64,000 nucleotides of DNA from NCBI GenBank assembly GCA_037501455.1, contig CM074857.1, forward strand, positions 98,675,501 to 98,739,500, written 5' to 3'. Both the position numbers and the translations under genes were made by a program. The stretch is from Lantana camara. Its lineage: Eukaryota; Streptophyta; Magnoliopsida; Lamiales; Verbenaceae. Below, piece after piece: positions 1 to 10,824 of the stretch (position 1 is the first letter of the stretch; each line of letters begins with the position of its first letter). A model generated the notes under the pieces. That model was given only the letters and a program-made list of their open reading frames with translations. It searched no databases and had not been told where the DNA came from.

Positions 1-1247
1 TGACAAGTATTTTGAGGTCTTGTCCTGTTTGTTAAAAGGCTTTGAAAATGTTTTTATACGTATATATGATATGTTTTCGTTTGTTTTGAAAATCTTTGAA
101 GTATGTGTGACTTTGTAGCAAGGTATGGCCTTGAAAGATAGGTTCTTTTAATATGAATTCAACTTTGAACTTGGGCCCGAAGACGTAGGTAAGAAGAACC
201 TGGGACGGCTGTTGGGTAGCCTGGGAACCCTCCTGTGCACATTTCCTTTTTAGAGGATGCACCCAACCTTAGGATGTCGAGGGGAAGGTGGGTTTTCTTG
301 AGCCAACGGATGAGGTACCGTCAAAGGAGCGGATATGAGTGATTAACCCCCATTTCAATCTACATCTTTGAATCTGAATCGATGGAGAGGGGAGGCCTCC
401 CATGTCTATCAAATGGAGGTGAGGTCGATTTATGATTTTGTTTTGAATATAAATATGTATATGAATCTGAATTTGAGGTGTTTGGAAGGAAAACTCATAC
501 TCTTAGAGTTAGTATGACTCTGTATGAATCTATGAAACGGGAATGGACTCTTAATTACTTAAAATTGGTTGTTTTAGCCTTCGGCCCTAATCTTCTTTTA
601 ACTATATATATCTATTATCACGGGAAAAGCTTTAGCTTGAAGAAAAAACCATCCCCAATTCATGGATTATTATGAATTTGATACTTGCTGTGCTCTATAC
701 GTATATATAGGAGCGTCTGTTAGCCCCCTGACCAGTCTTTAGGACTGACCCTCATTGTTGTTCTCTTTTTTTCCCTTTCTTTGAGTTGCAGGAGCAGGTT
801 AGAGGTTTGAGCTAGGTGGCAAGTCTATCGTTATGTCTTACTTGTGGTGTAGCTTAAGTCTGCATATTGCATCGTCGTGGTTTTGTTTATATATTTATGA
901 TCACTTTTGGATATGTACTATGTTTATGGCACTTTGCTAGACCTTGCTTCGGATTTGATATTTTGATTCTTTTGGCTAGGGATAGGCATGGTGGTATGTA
1001 TATGGCTTGTATGAGTTATTGTTGACTCGTTATGTTTATTACTAGCATGCTATGACCTGAATTTAATCGCTTCTGCTATTAGTTGGTTTGATGCGCACTT
1101 TGATTGAGGGTCTAGACCGCCTAGCGTAGGAGAGTTTTTATTTGTATCCCGTTCGATATTGCTTGGCGTGTGTGAGAATTCTCCATTTCGTTACACGTGT
1201 CGGGCTCTAGTGCGGAGGATGTGGTGCCCATCTTTCGGGGTGCTACA
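1..1247 (+). repeat. Gypsy-1 5' LTR, right part
   Basis: This stretch aligns with 23155-23511 joined to 33230-34041. It ends in GGTGCTACA, and the PBS follows 8 bases later. About 1.6-1.7 kb of the LTR start is outside the window. The segment carries a TATA-like stretch, a small hairpin and a pyrimidine tract around 702-791. Several short open frames lie in it but none has coding similarity. Confidence 0.9.
702..791 (+). promoter_or_regulatory. Gypsy-1 TATA-like box, R-region hairpin and pyrimidine tract
   Basis: TATATATAG at 702-710 is followed 31 bp later by a hairpin at 733-747 with CAGTC/GACTG arms and a TTTAG loop. A pyrimidine-rich tract (751-785) and TTGCAGG, which resembles a 3' splice site, come next. 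The hairpin and tract are kept in the other LTR copy at 33522-33590. Promoter function is inferred from the TATA spacing only. Confidence 0.5.
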
Positions 1248-1255
1248 TCCTTAAA

Positions 1256-1270
1256 TGGTATCAGAGCCCC
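1256..1270 (+). other. Gypsy-1 primer-binding site (tRNA-iMet)
   Basis: TGGTATCAGAGCCCC matches the usual plant initiator tRNA-Met primer site, TGGTATCAGAGC, and lies 8 bases after the LTR end. It fixes the plus orientation. A conserved leader block with a GTCG/CGGC stem follows at 1286-1329. Confidence 0.9.
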
Positions 1271-1456
1271 AAGTTACAAAACCAAAGCTCTTGTGTCGTG
1301 TCGAGTCTGTCTAGGTCGTTCGGCTTAGGACTATGTGTTTGTTTGCATTCACTTTCACTTTTATGTGACTTATTTGTTCTTATTTGTATTAATTGTCCAC
1401 ATGAACATGCACTAAACCCCATGCATCAATACATGCCACGAATTGTGCTTATCAGC

Positions 1457-2640
1457 ATGCCTCCAAGAAGAAGGGATCGAGATTAAACTCCGGACCTTAA
1501 TAATCCTCCGCCACCACCTCTCAATGCGAAGAACATCGTACAAGCTTTACTGAATCACTTACAACAGAATCAAAGGCATCAAACTCCGCCCGGTGAAGTT
1601 CAAGAGGAGCAAGTTACTTCGGCTTTTAAACAGTTCCGTAGCAACAATCCCCCGAAGTGGCTAGAGGGTGATGATATAAAAACAGAAAAGTGGTTGTCGA
1701 AGATTATGGGGATTTGGGAAATTTGCCCCGCTACTTCGCAAGAGAAGGCTGCTTGCACTGCCTGATCATACATGACCAAACTTTCCATTGGCTAAAGGGA
1801 GCGAGAGCTCGTTTGGAGAGATATGGCGAAGAAATCAATTAGGAATGTTTCGTGAGGGAGTTTCATGAAAAGTATATCCCTCCAAGTGCTAGGGAGAGAA
1901 AACTACAAGAATTTTCAGAACTCAAGGAAGGGACGAGGTCCATGGAAGACTATATACTTGAATTCGACAGGCTTACTCCTTACGCCTGTCACATTACGAA
2001 TGATGATGCTTTGAAGGCCCAGAGTTTTGTTCATGGTTTGAGGGTGGAAACTCAATTAGCCTTGCAAGCTTCAACGGTGAATATATGGGGTTAAAGCTAC
2101 AAAGAAAGTGGTTCAGGTTGAGGCTCAAAACCAAAGATTGAAGCCCAGATTTTCCATTCGGGGTATGGATCAGAGTTGAGTTCTAACTTGGGTAAGAGGC
2201 CCTCACCTCAAGGTGGGCCTCCGGTCTTCAAGCGCCAAGGATTTAACAATACCAACAAGAAACCTCGACTCTCGGAACCGGCTCCGGTGCCCGCTCTACC
2301 GGCATCGATTCATTGTTCTTATTGTGAAGGTCCGAAAGATACAGTGGATGAATATCAGAAGAAGTTAGGTACGTGTTTTAGGGGTGGTGAACCTAGGCAC
2401 AAGGTGAATGCTTGCCCACATAATCTGAATTCGACGCCGGGGATTGTTATTACTCTGAGACCTTCGATACAAACACGAGCTTATGCTTTGGAAGGTGAAG
2501 AAGAGAATGCCGAAATTGATTCTACCACCGTGGTGCAAGGTACACTGAGCATTCATAGCATCACATCTCATGCATATTTTATCCCGGGGAAACCCATTAG
2601 TTTGTTACTTTTCTCCTTGTTGCTTCTTGGTGTTAGCTAA
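1457..2640 (+). pseudogene. gag: Gypsy-1 gag, decayed
   Basis: The start is chosen at MPPRRRDRD, which resembles the N-terminus of the Gypsy-2 gag. A retrotransposon gag domain is legible at 1852-2094 (REFHEKYIPPSARERK, then EYTLEFDRL-like EDYILEFDRLTPYA). A CCHC region is legible at 2320-2420. In-frame stops occur near 1484, 1762 and 1790, and a frame change follows 2090. The second knuckle reads CFRGGEPRHKVNAC: a Cys and a Gly of the zinc knuckle are replaced, so zinc binding is lost. The sequence ends in AYALEGEEENAEID, which corresponds to the gag-protease junction in Gypsy-2. Copia-1 inserted 100 bp further on. Confidence 0.85.
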
Positions 2641-3913
2641 TTGTTTGCGTAGATAACCTCTTTTATGTAAGCTTTCTTCTTGGAGAGACTTTGGTGATGT
2701 AGAGTGTTTTGAGAGTGTTCAGTGAGTTCTGAGGGCTAGAGTGTTAGGAATAGTGCCCTTAAAGCAGATGTTTGCTTTACTATTTCCTTGTAAAATCACA
2801 AATAGTCTTTGAATAATAAACGAGATGATTTTGTTCATAGGCAATCACATCTTTATATGCTTATTTATGTCTGTTTGGGTTGACTGTGTTTTGTATGTAT
2901 TGAACTCCCCTAATCCGATGAGGCCGTTAAGAACTTTGTTGTTATGGGATCGACACATGAAACAAGTTCTTAACTCCATAGGCGAGGATTAGAAACTTCT
3001 CCAAGTCAATGAGTCCGACAGACAGTGGGAGTGTCGACCTTGACTCTGCTGAGACTTGCTTATATGATTATGTCCTTTTGAAGGATCACTCAGTTTCATG
3101 GAGTGATAAGTGCATACGTTGATACTTTCATAATACATAAGGGTGATTGTTACAAGAACTTCATCACTGAGATGTCTCGCGTGAGAACATTCCTAAATGG
3201 GAAAGGAAGTTTCCTCAAACTTCCAGATTAGGAAATATCTCACAGGTCAATGACGTGATCCATTAATCCTTAGACTTGAGATTCTATAATGTCTCATATG
3301 AGCTAACTCTGTAATCTTTGTTATAGGCTCAAAAGGGTGTCTCCATATAGACACCTGAACCACGACCTATGTTATGATTACACAAGTGGCATATGTAGAA
3401 TTAGTAGAATCGAAAAGGACCTACACTTGTTAAGAACAAGAACGGTCTCTTACTGATTGAGTTATTCGTAGTGCATTAAACATGAAACCCTTGGCCAAGG
3501 TGGATAAAAGATCAAGCCATCTAGAAAATGGGGTTTTCTACTATTGAGATCGAGATGGATATGAAACGAACTTAACTTTAAAGATCAAGAATATTTGGGC
3601 TCTGAGAATATTCCCATGCCTTAGTTCTTGATTGAGAGATGGAGTTGTAGGAGGATCGTATTTCGCTGATTGTCATTGACTGAAAGGTTCTTCGATTCAT
3701 TTCGTTATTCGGCTAGGGGCCACACACTCATTGCTAGATTACGGTAGTGTGATCTGTGAAGTGATTAATTAATTAGGGAATTAATTAATTACTGTCACTG
3801 CTAATCGAATAATGAACCTAAAGGGTCACATACAAATGCCAGAATATGAGGGTTATGGTAGGATGTTAATATGATTAACGAAGGATCAAATTGTTGATTG
3901 AAAATAGGGGCTG

Positions 3914-3985
3914 AACACGTGGGTATTGCCACGTGTCCATGACACGTGACTGCCACGTGTCATGCACACGTGGTACGTACGTGGC
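3914..3985 (+). promoter_or_regulatory. CACGTG (G-box) array in Copia-1 5' LTR
   Basis: Five CACGTG hexamers occur within about 60 bp, followed by TACGTACGTGG. G-boxes are known sites for plant bZIP and bHLH factors. The array lies about 360 bp before the TATA inverted repeat. In the 3' LTR (11888-11970) only three remain intact and two read CATGTG, as expected from cytosine deamination. Enhancer function is inferred. Confidence 0.55.
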
Positions 3986-4336
3986 TCCTAATACTTGTAA
4001 TTATTTTACATGTGAATTCTTTTCTAGAATTAATTAATTAAATTGTAATTAATTAATTTTAGCTTTTTAATTAATTATTGAATTAATTGTTAAGACTATT
4101 CTTAAATAAACTTAACCCAATAAATAATTAATTGGGAATTAAATTATTTATTGAATATTGACTTTTAACTTTAGGAAAGTCGAAAAGTCCAACTTCCTAT
4201 TGTATGACAGAGAAGTCTTCTCTTGCTAGACTTGGAGAATAAGTTAGGAACTTATTATTCCAATTAAATTAAATAATTAAATGAGTTAATTAGTGAGCAA
4301 GAAAAGAAGCCCACTAGGGTTAGGAGAACCCTAGGT

Positions 4337-4368
4337 GGTTCGAACCCCACTAGTATTTATACTAGTGG
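4337..4368 (+). promoter_or_regulatory. Copia-1 TATA box inside an inverted repeat
   Basis: Arms CCACTAGTA and TACTAGTGG (9 bp, perfect) enclose TTTA at 4347-4368, so the TATTTATA promoter core sits at the centre. Just before it, 4337-4346 is the palindrome GGTTCGAACC, which fits the tRNA B-box core. The same 22-bp repeat is kept in the 3' LTR at 12334-12355. Confidence 0.55.
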
Positions 4369-4745
4369 TGGTGCTTCTCTTATTCTTTAGACCAACCCTC
4401 ACGAAGTGTTAGGTTTTTTGAGAAAATCCAAAAGAAAAGTTTTCAAAGAAAAAATCATAGCCTTAACACAAGCCATAGAACTAGCATTCTCACTCGCTTG
4501 ATCGTGTTCTAGGCCTGGTGTGGATACGCTTTGGAGGGCTTCTTATTTGGATTCTAATTCGAAGGCCGTTCGAGGTATTTCGCTTGAAGGGTGTTCGTTA
4601 GGCTGTAACGACATCACTAGAAAGCTTCTAAATTTGTAAGTTTCTAAAACACCCAACGTTACGATACGAAAATAGCAAGACTACGATTAAACTTTTGGAA
4701 AATTTTAAACTTCCGCTGCTCAACTCTTTCATGTTTTCCAACAAG

Positions 4746-4760
4746 TGGTATCAGAGCCAC
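4746..4760 (+). other. Copia-1 primer-binding site (tRNA-iMet)
   Basis: TGGTATCAGAGCCAC lies two bases after the 5' LTR end. Confidence 0.93.
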
Positions 4761-6911
4761 CTTGCAATGTTCGTATTGTATCTTTATTGCTTTTGGAATT
4801 TTGACGAAAATTCTTGAATTTGAGTATATGTTGTGTATTCATGGTTTTTGTATAAAATACGAAGTTGCCGGATCAAAACTGTTTCTTGAAAAATTTGCAA
4901 AGATTGTTTTCTGATTAATCTGGTTTTAAGTTGTTTGAATCTGATTTGTTGAGAACTGTTTTAATCCGAAAATTGAATCTGGAATTTTGGAAATTGACGA
5001 GATCGGGCCGGATTGCATAGCCGCGCGCAGTCGCTCGTGGCCAATCGCGCATATCGCCACCCCGTCTTGTCTGTTGTCAGTGCGGGCGGACAGGCCGGGC
5101 ACGCAGGGGCTTGCGCGCTTCCACGCTCGCAGCGCCTAGGCGCGCCTAGCACGGCCGTCCGCCCTTGCCCGGAACCGCCTAGCAATGCCCGACAGCAGCA
5201 CGAGGGCTAGCTCGCGAGGCGCACGCGGCCATGGGCGTCGGTCTGCGTGCAGCCTTGCGGGGATGCCCGGGCTGTTCCGTAATCCTGTTTTCGTTTCGTG
5301 TTTCGGTTTTCGTAAAATCCCATTTTGTATAATCTTATTTTATTTTAATTTTTTAAATTATTTATTTGAAATAATTATAAAATTTGGGATTTTATGAATT
5401 AAAGTCAAGTTCTAATTTTTCCGAGAAAATAATAAATATCACTTTGAATGATATTTTAGACAAAAATTTAATTTTCAATTAATTTTGGTTTTGTCTAGAT
5501 CCGGTGATTCGACTTTGAATAAATTCTTGAATAATGAATTATATTCAAATTACTTAAGTTAGTTGTAACTTGAAGTCAAGGGAATTTTAAATTTAATTGG
5601 TAAATTTAAATTCGAGGGGAATCATGCTAGTTTAGATGATCATGGGTTAGTCTTATGTATGTTTTAAATTCTGCACATGGATGATTTCAATTGGGGTCGG
5701 AGCCCCATAGTTGCGTGTTTTCAATTGGGGTTGGAGCCCTACTTATGTGCTTCCTGTTATTGTTTATTATGTGGCTTTCCTTATTATTGTTTTTGGGCCG
5801 GGGTATGCCCCGTGTATTTGTCTGTGGCCAATATGAAAATTGAGCCATATTACTTTATGTAAAGAGAGTAGAACTTAGGAAGTGAGGTTTTATTTTCATT
5901 TTGGAGACAAGCACCCATGGAATAAGAAGGATCCACAAGAAGCACTTGAAGAACGGTGGCCATAAGAAGACCCCACAAAATATTTAGGAGGGTTTCTATT
6001 AAATGTAATAGATAGGGCGTTTTTCCATTAATTCCTGTACCCCTATGTGATATGAACTATCTTATGTGGCATGAATGTTAGAAATAGTAATTTTGGAGTG
6101 GCTCCCAAAATCACATATAAGATAGGATACCCATGATCATCTCATAATTAGTATCATGCTAGGACATGTTATCTGCTAATTGCTTCTGTGATGCACTTTA
6201 CGTGAAACTACATTAAACAAGACAATTAAAATTTGGATAACATTATACGTTGGTGAGGTAATCCGAAAATCCCATTTAAATATTGAGCAAAATTCGAATA
6301 AATAGGTCTTTTTATCACGGTAATAAAATTCCTAGCACTCCATCAATAAGATTTAGGACTTAATAAGTGAAACTAATTGCTGTCTCACTAGACGTGGGGT
6401 AATTAGTGTAGCTTATTAACTCTTAGTTTCCTGATTAATTATTTTAAATAATTAATATTTCTTGACCATTTTAGAATGAGCGATGTCTCATGAGTCGTGG
6501 GTCGTTCCAGAATAAGTTTGGTTGAGATCTTATGATTGATGGGTCCTACTCAAAACTAAAGTAGATATGGATGTCTCACGAGTTATGTGTCCATGATTGA
6601 AAGATTATTGATGCAAATAATATTACTAGGAATTCCATGGGGATGGAATCGGCAATTCATACCTACTTAAAGATTCTTAGACCTTTGGATGTCTCATGAG
6701 TCGTGGGTCCAAAACTAAGAATGCTTGGGATCCTAGTACCCATTGGGAAAATAAGTTTCTTCTAAAGTCGTTGGGGTTTCTAGACTTTCTAAAAACAGTG
6801 GGAGAACATATTTCTAAAGACCTTGATAATATGTAATCGTTATTATTCAGCATGTTCATGATTTCTCTGTTTTTCATTTAGGTTGTAGTTCTGTGATTCT
6901 CTACAATTGAA
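4761..6911 (+). other. Copia-1 untranslated leader
   Basis: This 2.15 kb has no credible coding capacity but clear modules. A GC-rich block at about 5008-5275 stands out from AT-rich surroundings. Three hairpins follow at 5692-5707, 5726-5741 and 5799-5812. A purine-rich stretch of 5866-5960 is shared with Copia-2 and Copia-3. Four copies of a GTCTCATGAGTCGTGGG-like motif lie near 6381, 6483, 6570 and 6688. Short open frames in the GC block are composition artefacts. Confidence 0.7.
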
Positions 6912-7819
6912 ACGGTAACCAAAAACCCTTTGGTATCCATCCTCGAATCAAACAAGTTGACGGAGTCCAATTACTCTGATTGGCTTCGAAATCTAAAGAT
7001 AGTTTTAGATTCTGAAAAGAGAAGATATGTTCTCTTCGAGGGAGAGCCTTTTGCTGAAGGCTAAGCTCTGACTCGGGCCGAAAGAGAGCGATCGTGAAAT
7101 GGTCTGAAGATAATCTTTAAGCCCGTTGCCTCATGTTGGCCAACATGTCTCCGGACATGCAAAGGCAACAAGAGTCTATGGATAATGCTTGGGAGATTTA
7201 TGACCATCTCGAGCAATTGTACCATCCTAAAGAGCGTGTTCTAAGGTACAACACCTCTAAGGAGCTCTTTCATCTCAGAATGAAAGAAGGTACAAGTGTC
7301 CATGAGCACGGTCTAAAGTTTCTTGCTTTGAACGAGAAACTGACCTCCTTGGAAATGCCACTGAGTGAAGAACTCGCTGTGGATTTGTTGCTCGCCTCGC
7401 TTCCACCATCATTCAATCCTTTCATGCTAAACTTCAACATGAATCATCCTCATGCTACTGTAGCTGAGTTGATTAGTCAACTCGTGACTGCTGAAGACAC
7501 GATCAAGAAGGATCGCAAAGTAATGATGGTCACTTCCTCTTCTAGGCCTTCTAAAGGTAAAGGGAAGAAAGTTCCCAAGAAGAAGGGATCTCTTAAACCC
7601 GATGGAGAGGTTAGAAAGAGAAAGGCCAAGAAGTGAAAAGATCAGACAGAGGACGTTTGCCATCATTGTGGTAAGAAAGGGCATTGGAAGAGGAATTGCC
7701 AAGAGTACAAGGATACTCTAAAGAAAGGTGCGTTTATTATTGAAGTAAATCTATCTATTGATTGTAATTCTTGGGTACTTGATACTGGTTGTGGAGCTCA
7801 TAACTATAATGATGTATAG
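6912..7819 (+). pseudogene. gag: Copia-1 gag and protease
   Basis: By alignment with Copia-2 the start codon has become ACG (6912-6914). The N-terminal SILESNKLTESNYSDWL block is legible, then a stop near 7062 and a frameshift before 7133. An uninterrupted gag segment covers 7133-7636. After an in-frame TGA at 7634-7636 the same frame encodes the zinc knuckle CHHCGKKGHWKRNC (7658-7699) and the protease site WVLDTGCGAH, with the catalytic D-T-G kept. A stop follows at 7817-7819. Gag would form the particle and the protease would cleave the polyprotein. Confidence 0.88.
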
Positions 7820-9150
7820 ATGCTAAATGAGGTTCGACAGCTCAAAGAAGGAGAATGCGTCTTGAAGGTTGGGAATAGATCAAGTGTTCAAGCTCAAGCC
7901 ATCGGGACGTGTAGATTAGATTTAAGTATCTTTACTTTAGTTTTGAACAAAGTCCTTTATGTGCCTTCTATTATTCGTAATATAATTTCCATTCCAATAC
8001 TAGATTGTGAAGGATATGAGATTTTCTCCAGAAATGGAAATTTTTATCTTAAGAAGAATAAAACTTCCATTTTGCTTGGTACATTATCTAATGGACTTTA
8101 TACAACTAAAGACACTAATATTCTGAATATACAACAATTAAACAAACGTAAAAGAGATGGCAAGATCTCTGCTTCTTTGTGGCACGTACGTTTAGGCCAC
8201 ATTTCTAAAGATAGGATTGCTAAGTTAACTAATTTAGGATCATTCTATGATAATGAACTTAAAGAGTTTACTCATTGTGAATCATGTCTTAAAGGAAAAA
8301 TGGCCAAAAATCCCTTTAATGGCAAAGTGGAACGTGCCACTAAAGTATTGGATTTAATCCATACTGATGTTTGTGGACCACTTAATGTAAGTACGAGAAA
8401 CAACCATCAGTATTTCATAACCTTCATAGACGACTTTAGTCGTTTTAGTTATGTGTACTTAATGAAGTATAAATCCGAAGCCTTTGAGAAATTCTTGGAA
8501 TTTCAAAAGGAGGTTGAGAACCAAACTGGTCACAAGATTAAGACATTTTGATCTGATCGAGGTGGCGAGTATTTAAGTGACGAATTCCTTAGTCATCTCA
8601 GAGATAATGGAATTATCTCTCAGTGGACTCCTCCGGAACTCCTCAATTAAATGGAGTTTCGGAGAGAAGGAATAGGACCCTACTTTATATGGTTCGTTCC
8701 ATGATGAGTTTCACTGAATTGCCACCTTCATTCTGGGGTTATGCCTTAGAATCAGCAGTTAAGATTCTGAATCTTGTTCCCTCCAAATCTGCACCCAAAA
8801 CCCCATTTCAGATGTGGTTTGGCAAAATCGCTAATTATTCTTACTTAAGAATTTGGGGTTGTCCTGCTTACGTGAAGAGGACAATGGGAGATAAGCTTGA
8901 AGCTAGATCAAGCTTATGTAACTTCGTAGGATATCCTAAAGAGTCAATAGGATATTATTTCTACGATCCTCATGAACAAAAGGTCTTCATGTTAAGAAAT
9001 GCTACTTTTCTTGAGGACTCGTTCCTTAAAGAAAAGAAAGGCAAGATCGCAGAACTAGAAGAAGTTCGAGACCAAGGTCCCACACCAAGTTTGGAGACTA
9101 ACGTCCCTCAGCCAATCACAGAGAGTGATACACGCAAAAATCCTCCTTAA
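7820..9150 (+). pseudogene. pol: Copia-1 integrase
   Basis: 7820-8551 carries the end of protease and the zinc domain (LWHVRLGH...CESCLKGK, an HHCC pattern). The integrase core follows, with its first Asp in LIHTDVCGP. A stop at 8549-8551 precedes the second Asp in SDRGGEY. A frameshift near 8635 precedes GVSERRN, which carries the catalytic Glu. 8623-9150 continues through the C-terminal domain (FVGYPKESIGYYFYDP). All three DDE residues can be seen, but in two frames and across a stop. Confidence 0.88.
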
Positions 9151-10802
9151 ATAAGAAGTTCTGAACGCATTCCTAGACAACCAGAGAGACGGTATGGTTT
9201 TCTCCACCAAGCATCTCAAATGGATAATGTTCCATTAACTTATGAGGAGGCACTGTTAGATTCGGACTCTGAACAGTGGAAAGAAGTAATGAAATCCGAA
9301 ATGGATTCCATGTACTCTAACCAAGTTTGGACCTTGGTTGATCCACCTGATTGGATCAGACCCATAGGGTGTAAATGGATATATAAGCGTAAGCTTGGAG
9401 TAGATGGAAGCGTGGCAGCCTTTAAAGCAAGATTAGTTGCTAAAGGGTTCACTCAAAGACCAGGTGTAGACTTTGATGAAATCTTTTCCCCGGTTGTAAT
9501 GCAAAAATCCATTAGGATCTTGCTTTCCATTGTAGCATATTATGACTATGAGATATGGCAAATGGATGTGAAAACTGCCTTTCTCAATGGAGACATTGAC
9601 AAAGACATTTACATGGAGCAACCCATGGGTTTCACATTCAGTGGGAGCGAACAAAAGGTTTGTAAGCTCCAACGTTCAATCTACGGATTGAAACAAGCTT
9701 CTAGGAATTGGAACATTCGATTTGATAAAGCAGTCAAATCGTTTGGCTTTATTCAAAATCCGAATGAGTCCTGCGTGTATAAGAAAGAATTGGAAACCTC
9801 GGTTCAATTTTTGATACTTTATGTAGAAGACATCCTCCTCAATGGGAATGCGAAGGATGACATGAAAGTAACAAAGTCTTGGTTATCGAACCAATTTGAG
9901 ATGAAGGATCTTGGTGATGCATCCTACGTTCTCGAGATAAAGATCTATCGGGATAGATCTAGGAGATTGTTAGGATTATCACAGTCGGTTTACATAGATA
10001 AAATACTAACGAGGTTTAGTATGGAGGATTCCAAACATGGAAAACTTCCAATGGGCCCGGGAACAGTTCTTTCGAAAAAGCTGTGTCCCAAGACTGAACT
10101 TGAAAAGTCCAGGATGTCCAGAATTTCTTATGCATCAAATTTAGGAAGCATAATATATGCGGTGCTATATACTTGACCGGATGTGGCTTATGCACTTAGC
10201 ATGACTAGCCGATTCCAATCTGACCCTAGTGAAGGTCACTGGACTACTGTAAAGAACATCCTTAAGTACTTGCGAAGAACTAAGGATTTGTTCTTGGTTT
10301 ACGGAGGCCAGCAAGATCTTGTCATTAGAGGATAATGTGATGCAAGCTTTGCATCAGACATAGATGACTTTAAATCCATGTCAGGATACGTATTCTGCCT
10401 GAATGGCGGAGCAGTGAGTTGGAAAAGTCCAAGCAAGCGACCACTACTGATTCGACCACTGAGGCCGAATACTTAGCTGCAAACGACGCAACTAAGGAAG
10501 GTGTTTGGGTAAGAAACTTCAGCCACGAGCTGGGTGTAGTTCCTAGCATTAAAGACCCCGTTACAGTGTTTTGTGATAACACCGGGGCGGTTGCTCAAGC
10601 AAGAGAACCAAGATCTCACCAAAGGACCAAACACATTTTGAGGAAGTATCACTTAATCCGTGATATTATCAAGAGAGGAGATGCGCAAATTGAAAGGGTC
10701 ACATCGGCAGAGGACATGGCAGATCCACTTACTAAAGCCCTTAGTCAACAAGCTTTCGAAGGACATGTTCAGAAGATGGGTCTTAGATTAGCACCTGAGT
10801 GA
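9151..10802 (+). pseudogene. pol: Copia-1 reverse transcriptase and RNase H
   Basis: 9220-10176 is one uninterrupted RT segment. It has EQWKEVMKSEMDSM, the first RT block with IGCKWIYKRK, QMDVKTAFLNGD and IYGLKQASRNW. The catalytic motif, normally YVDD in Copia, reads YVED, so one metal-binding Asp is replaced by Glu. Stops at 10174-10176 and 10333-10335 interrupt the RT-RNase H linker. A one-base loss near 10430 shifts the frame to RNase H (10419-10802), with [17 protein letters not shown] and the conserved ADPLTK tail. The fragment ends just before the polypurine tract. Confidence 0.9.
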
Positions 10803-10809
10803 CTTTGAC

Positions 10810-10824
10810 GGGTAAGTGGGAAAT
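10810..10824 (+). other. Copia-1 polypurine tract
   Basis: GGGTAAGTGGGAAAT precedes the 3' LTR. The tract is imperfect because it contains two T bases. Confidence 0.65.

Larger units (their letters stand above)
2742..4743 (+). repeat. Copia-1 5' LTR
   Basis: It runs from TGTTAGGAATAG to TTTTCCAACA, 2002 bp. It holds a hairpin GGAAGTTT/AAACTTCC at 3205-3224, a CACGTG array at 3914-3985, long AT-rich TTAATTAA stretches (4020-4150) and the TATA inverted repeat at 4347-4368. A block of about 110 bp after position 2833 is missing from the 3' LTR. Confidence 0.93.
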
